64,000 bases of DNA from positions 16,748,821-16,812,820 of the forward strand of contig NC_092578.1 in the NCBI RefSeq assembly GCF_037975245.1, read 5' to 3'. The notes under the pieces were generated by a model. That model ran no database searches and was not told the origin of the DNA. It was given only the letters and a program-made list of their open reading frames with translations. The stretch comes from Apostichopus japonicus (Eukaryota > Echinodermata > Holothuroidea > Aspidochirotida > Stichopodidae). This document shows positions 61,501-64,000 of the stretch, one piece after another (within the stretch, counting starts at the first letter, position 1; each line of letters starts with the position of its first letter). The translations under genes and the position numbers were made by a program.

Positions 61501-63294
61501 GAAAGGGAGAAAATGGGATGGGAGAACAGTGAAGGGGATAAGAATGAAGTGGATGGGAGAAGAGGGTAAGATTGGAAGAAGAGATGGTTGGCCATGGGAG
61601 AAGGAGGAAGAGTGGGAGGGGAGAAGAGGGGGGACCAAATCAGAAACATAATTTTTGAGACCATTTACAGAAATGAAGTACAGGCATGGCGAATGTTTGT
61701 GTGATAGCTGAGGCAGGACATTTTTTGTACAATACCTTGTCCCTTAAATGAGGCTAAGAGAGGTGCTGCTCTTGGTGGAGGCCAAAGGTCATTACCAGGA
61801 TTTTCAATCTTTGTAACTTTCACATATGCTTTAATATGAATGTTGGTTCTGCTAGTATTTTAGTTAGCTTTGTCATATGACCAAGTCAGTTTTAATGTTT
61901 CATATTCTGCCCAGTGGTATCCAAAAATAAATTGTTAATTAATTTTCTTTCCTAAAAGTGTGACAAACTTGAGAGTATTTGATCTAAAGCCAAAAGCAGC
62001 ATCCGTCCGTCCGTCCGTCCGTCCGTCCGTCCGTCCGTCCGTCCGTCCGTCCGTCCGTCCGTCCGTCCGTCCGTTAATTCATCTCTGTACCATACTGGAA
62101 GGTACCTGTCATTTTTCCCCCCGCCCATTCGATCTTTTCTGGTGAACTATTCTATATATTGATGTATACTTTATATCAATTACAGATATTCCCACAGTGG
62201 ACACATACTAGGAGACCATTTACTACTAGTAGGTGGTATCCATCTCCACGGGGAGGTGATCTCATCTGTAACCAGGATCAACCTCAAGACTGCCTGTTGG
62301 AAAGAATATGACATACTGGTACGTAGAGTGATGTTGGTCAACTTTGGGAGGTCTTAAATAGGAACTGTCAACAACTAGGGTATAGATATGATGACAGACT
62401 TGGTATTACTTTATGATAGGTTCATCAGATAGGCTTCTGTGTTACACACTTGCACTGAGCATGAATGCGATCCTCAGCCTATCACCATGCAAGGTACTAC
62501 GGCACATGACTGGTACCTGACAACAGGGATCTCACACCATCCTGAGGAGCTGAATAGAGCTCAGTTTATAGAGCGAAGGACTCGTACTGACTCAGTTGGT
62601 AGAGCGCAGGACTCGTACTGACTCAGTTGATAGAGCGCAGGACTCGTACTGACTCAGTTGATAGAGCGCAGGACTCGTACTGACTCAGTTGGTAGAGCGC
62701 AGGACTCGTACTGACTCAGTTGGTAGAGCGCAGGACTCGTACTGACTCAGTTGGTAGAGCGCAGGACTCGTACTGACTCAGTTGGTAGAGCGCAGGACTC
62801 GTACTGACTCAGTTGGTAGAGCGCAGGACTCGTACTGACTCAGTTGGTAGAGCGCAGGACTCGTACTGACTCAGTAGGTATAGCTCAGATGTTATATAAC
62901 ACTACATTTACAAATCATAAAGTCCGAATCCTAATCATCTTTCTCGCCATCCTACGCTTTACAGTTTTATTTATATTAGCTTTTGAAATACAAAGAAAAA
63001 TCACATCAGAAATATTAAAAAATAAGCGATGTCGCAGATCATTAGTAATGGCTGTTTGTTTACAAACCATATTAATTCCTCTCCGTATTTGTTTTGTTTA
63101 CACGATCGATGTATTTACGATGGTTATCATTTTTACAGGTTGCCGAGCCCGAGCGGCTGTTGATGCTTCACAATCACACCAGCTTCGTTCAAGGAGAGGA
63201 ACTGCTCATTATTGGAGGAGGGGGAAATTGTTTCTCATTTGGGACCCATCTAAATCAGTCGCCCAGACGGATTCCATTGAAGTGGGAAAGATGA
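55516..63294 (+). CDS. LCMT2: LCMT2/TYW4, tRNA wybutosine-synthesizing protein 4 (12-exon gene)
   Basis: This enzyme uses S-adenosylmethionine to methylate and methoxycarbonylate the side chain of yW-72 at position 37 of tRNA-Phe, the last steps of wybutosine synthesis (family knowledge). The exons I can join are 55516-55551, 56102-56305, 56632-56836, 57175-57328, 57639-57737, 58207-58297, 58944-59048, 59336-59687, 60304-60626, 61065-61246, 62186-62318 and 63139-63294. All borders are GT-AG, phases are consistent, and the total is 2040 nt (679 residues plus stop), close to the usual length of about 690. Residues 1-298 are a leucine-carboxyl-methyltransferase-type domain with the SAM loop VSLGAGFDS near residue 82. 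From about residue 360 to the end are Kelch-like blades (HGGFGD, IFGGRT, IFGGKN, LVGGIH). The C-terminus carries the family motif [12 protein letters not shown]. No JmjC domain follows. The start ATG begins the short peptide that continues into the conserved TNDSS segment of exon 2. Confidence 0.95.
56102..56305 (+). CDS. LCMT2: LCMT2 exon 2
   Basis: Encodes residues 13-80. It contains [12 protein letters not shown] and [18 protein letters not shown], the conserved substrate- and cofactor-site start of leucine-carboxyl-methyltransferase-like enzymes. It is bordered by AG and GTAAGG. Confidence 0.93.
56632..56836 (+). CDS. LCMT2: LCMT2 exon 3 (SAM-binding loop)
   Basis: Encodes about residues 81-149, starting [17 protein letters not shown], the glycine-rich SAM-binding loop. 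[12 protein letters not shown] supplies the acidic residues expected after the second beta strand. The donor is GTATAG, leaving one base that pairs with exon 4. Confidence 0.93.
57175..57328 (+). CDS. LCMT2: LCMT2 exon 4
   Basis: Encodes about residues 149-200. It includes [17 protein letters not shown] and [14 protein letters not shown], the conserved (S/A)E-LTY(M/L) motif of the methyltransferase fold. The donor is GTCAGT. Confidence 0.93.
57639..57737 (+). CDS. LCMT2: LCMT2 exon 5
   Basis: Encodes about residues 200-233, [20 protein letters not shown] followed by [12 protein letters not shown]. The tyrosine-glutamate YEQ with downstream D-FG is typical of the family. The donor GTGAGT follows 'at', so codon 233 is split. 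Confidence 0.93.
57727..57905 (+). repeat. Degenerate tandem repeat beginning at the exon 5 donor
   Basis: GAGTTATGT-AGTAGATTCA recurs three to four times about 60 bp apart, and the first copy includes the exon 5 donor itself (GAGTTATGTGAGTTGATTC). Copies in the intron therefore carry cryptic donor-like GTAAGT. Confidence 0.7.
58207..58297 (+). CDS. LCMT2: LCMT2 exon 6
   Basis: Encodes about residues 233-263, [20 protein letters not shown] through ERYLRL. Phase 0 at the donor GTAGGC. A G-rich tract follows the donor at 58321-58350. Confidence 0.92.
58944..59048 (+). CDS. LCMT2: LCMT2 exon 7
   Basis: Encodes residues 264-298, beginning [14 protein letters not shown] and ending EPFDEFE. Both segments are hallmarks of the methyltransferase domain's end. 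The acceptor follows a strong pyrimidine tract and the donor is GTAAGA. Confidence 0.94.
59336..59687 (+). CDS. LCMT2: LCMT2 exon 8 (linker and first Kelch blade)
   Basis: The longest exon, residues 299-415. It starts [12 protein letters not shown], the strand that closes the methyltransferase domain. A linker follows, then FSGFGHSS and [18 protein letters not shown], the first Kelch-like blade. The donor is GTGAGG. Confidence 0.93.
60304..60626 (+). CDS. LCMT2: LCMT2 exon 9 (Kelch blades)
   Basis: Encodes about residues 416-523, with two Kelch-like motifs, [15 protein letters not shown] and [15 protein letters not shown], each followed by a conserved tryptophan region (VTWRYR, LEWQK). I place the donor at GTTAGT, which keeps the frame into exon 10. 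Confidence 0.9.
61065..61246 (+). CDS. LCMT2: LCMT2 exon 10 (Kelch blade)
   Basis: Encodes about residues 524-584, with [26 protein letters not shown] and TWVWSRLE, one Kelch repeat. The donor is GTAGGT. Confidence 0.92.
61411..61640 (+). repeat. Purine-rich low-complexity tract in LCMT2 intron 10
   Basis: About 230 bp of G/A-rich sequence with many GGGA and GAAGG runs. The predicted reading frames on either strand are compositional artefacts. Confidence 0.7.
62003..62074 (+). repeat. (CCGT)18 microsatellite in LCMT2 intron 10
   Basis: Eighteen perfect CCGT units. Its closeness to the exon 11 acceptor (about 110 bp) makes length variation a possible influence on splicing, which is inference. 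Confidence 0.97.
62186..62318 (+). CDS. LCMT2: LCMT2 exon 11 (Kelch blade)
   Basis: Encodes about residues 584-628. [18 protein letters not shown] and CWKEYDIL form another blade. The exon lies only about 110 bp after a (CCGT)n tract. The donor is GTACGT. Confidence 0.9.
62557..62888 (+). repeat. 11-copy 31-bp array of a tRNA D-arm-like unit
   Basis: CTCAG starts recur every 31 bp (62560, 62591, 62622 and so on to 62870). Each unit reads CTCAGTTGGTAGAGCGCAGG plus ACTCGTACTGA. The first part is the D-arm and pol III A-box region of a canonical tRNA; the second resembles an anticodon 5' stem. No acceptor stem or T-arm is present. The array lies in LCMT2 intron 11. It probably arose by tandem amplification of the head of a tRNA-derived SINE. 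Confidence 0.9.
63139..63294 (+). CDS. LCMT2: LCMT2 exon 12 (stop codon)
   Basis: Encodes the last 51 residues. [11 protein letters not shown] and the diagnostic [14 protein letters not shown] close the propeller, and the stop is TGA. The acceptor follows a pyrimidine stretch after the tRNA-like array in intron 11. Confidence 0.93.
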   Translation, partial: VAEPERLLMLHNHTSFVQGEELLIIGGGGNCFSFGTHLNQSPRRIPLKWER

Positions 63295-63378
63295 ACATTG
63301 AATAGGGAGGGAGTCAAAATTAATACATTTATGACATTGTTTGCAATTTGTTCAATCTTTTTTGGTCATTCCAGTCAA

Positions 63379-63384
63379 AATAAA
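63379..63384 (+). terminator. Poly(A) signal of LCMT2
   Basis: AATAAA lies 85 bp after the LCMT2 stop codon, the first canonical polyadenylation hexamer downstream. This is consistent with a short 3' UTR. Confidence 0.6.
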
Positions 63385-63631
63385 ACTATTCAAAGATGAC
63401 AAAATTCAACTAATAAGTAAATATTTTTTACCAATCATGTAAAAAAAACATTATAAAGGGAAATAATTTCTACCTCCATTCCTGAAGCACAGATACTAAA
63501 AGGTCATCAGTATTAGTTAGTCTTGTAGATATTTTTTTTTTAAAAGTTTTCAGTGATGCTTTGTTACTAGTATTGAACTCTCCATTTCCCAGAGAGAGAG
63601 TTTTGAATTATACAATGTAGGTCTTATAAGG

Positions 63632-63680
63632 AATAGATCCTCGAGGCTGCAAGAGTGGCGGAACGGGTGAGGGATCTATT
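63632..63680. other. Hairpin with perfect 9-bp arms downstream of LCMT2
   Basis: AATAGATCC at 63632-63640 pairs with GGATCTATT at 63672-63680 around a GC-rich 31-nt loop. Origin unknown. Confidence 0.6.
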
Positions 63681-63854
63681 CGCACCAATGTTTTGGTCAA
63701 TCAAACGATAACCTAAAATCTGGAAAATTCTTTACCAAAAGTTTGCAAAAGTCACACAAATGATAATTCTGCATCTAAAAGCCTCTAATCGTACAAAAAT
63801 TCCTCCCCATCCCCTTGAGAGATCAGTGACAGCATACTGCCCCTCCCAAACACC

Positions 63855-63920
63855 CCGATTGATCCCCTAGTGTCTTACCGATCCCCTAGTGCCTCAGCGA
63901 TACCCTAGTGTCTCGTCAAT
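63855..63920 (+). repeat. 20-bp repeat, 3 copies
   Basis: CGAT-CCCCTAGTGTCTYA occurs three times with small changes near the right window edge. Confidence 0.85.
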
Positions 63921-64000
63921 CTGAAAATAAACTCGACTCCTGGGTTGGTAATTCTTGAATATTGATTGTGGGTATTAACCATCAGTTGACTTTCCAGCAT

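Noticed and set aside
61330-61664. Minus-strand Pro/Ser/Leu-rich ORFs
   Set aside because: Artefacts of the purine-rich tract in LCMT2 intron 10.
62557-62888. Cluster of tRNA genes
   Set aside because: Units contain only the D-arm and part of an anticodon stem. No acceptor stem, T-arm or B-box is present.
62844-63305. Plus-strand ORF of 153 codons
   Set aside because: Runs from the tRNA-like array through intron into exon 12 in the wrong frame; exon 12 in its own frame matches the LCMT2 C-terminus.

Overview
The window is eukaryotic and almost certainly from an animal. It is AT-rich, repeat-dense and intron-rich, with GT-AG splice sites, long poly-A/T and TA tracts, tRNA-derived SINEs and a metazoan-type wybutosine-synthesis gene. 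The repeats (Helentron-like elements full of TGACCT half-sites, hAT-like ends, a Penelope-type hammerhead-like motif) suggest a marine invertebrate, perhaps an echinoderm. That last step is a guess from repeat style. No prokaryotic or viral genes were seen.

The one securely identified gene is on the + strand at 55.5-63.3 kb. It is LCMT2/TYW4, the carboxymethyltransferase plus Kelch enzyme that finishes wybutosine at position 37 of tRNA-Phe. I could place 12 exons with consistent phase, giving 679 codons, a stop and a nearby AATAAA. Its introns carry a (CCGT)n tract and an 11-copy tandem array made of the D-arm half of a tRNA.

A second gene starts on the - strand at about 50.1 kb. Its first coding exon (91 residues, rich in Ser, Pro and Arg) ends in a consensus splice donor. 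A phase-compatible possible last exon lies at 38.3-38.5 kb. Weaker exon candidates, each with splice-like borders or an unusually long open frame, lie at 0.2/1.05 kb (end of a + strand gene entering from the left), 3.65 kb (+), 3.4-3.6 kb (-), 26.1 kb (+) and 31.2/31.5 kb (+). I could not name any of these.

The rest is repeat landscape. From left to right: a 5'-truncated SINE and a 94-bp satellite (2.0-3.1 kb); two foldback elements (8.1-8.9 and 9.9-11.5 kb); hAT-like ends (14.0, 28.6, 39.6 kb); a hammerhead-like motif (15.8 kb); an inverted pair of CTCF-like sites (16.0/16.4 kb); two Helentron-like elements about 2.6 kb long (21.0-23.5 and 40.1-42.8 kb); a recent short insertion with its empty counterpart still present (24.4-24.9 kb); tandem repeats at 37.4, 43.9 and 46.6 kb; a full-length SINE (48.2 kb); and a 1-kb G-rich minisatellite (52.1-53.1 kb). 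All calls come from reading the sequence. No database search was possible.
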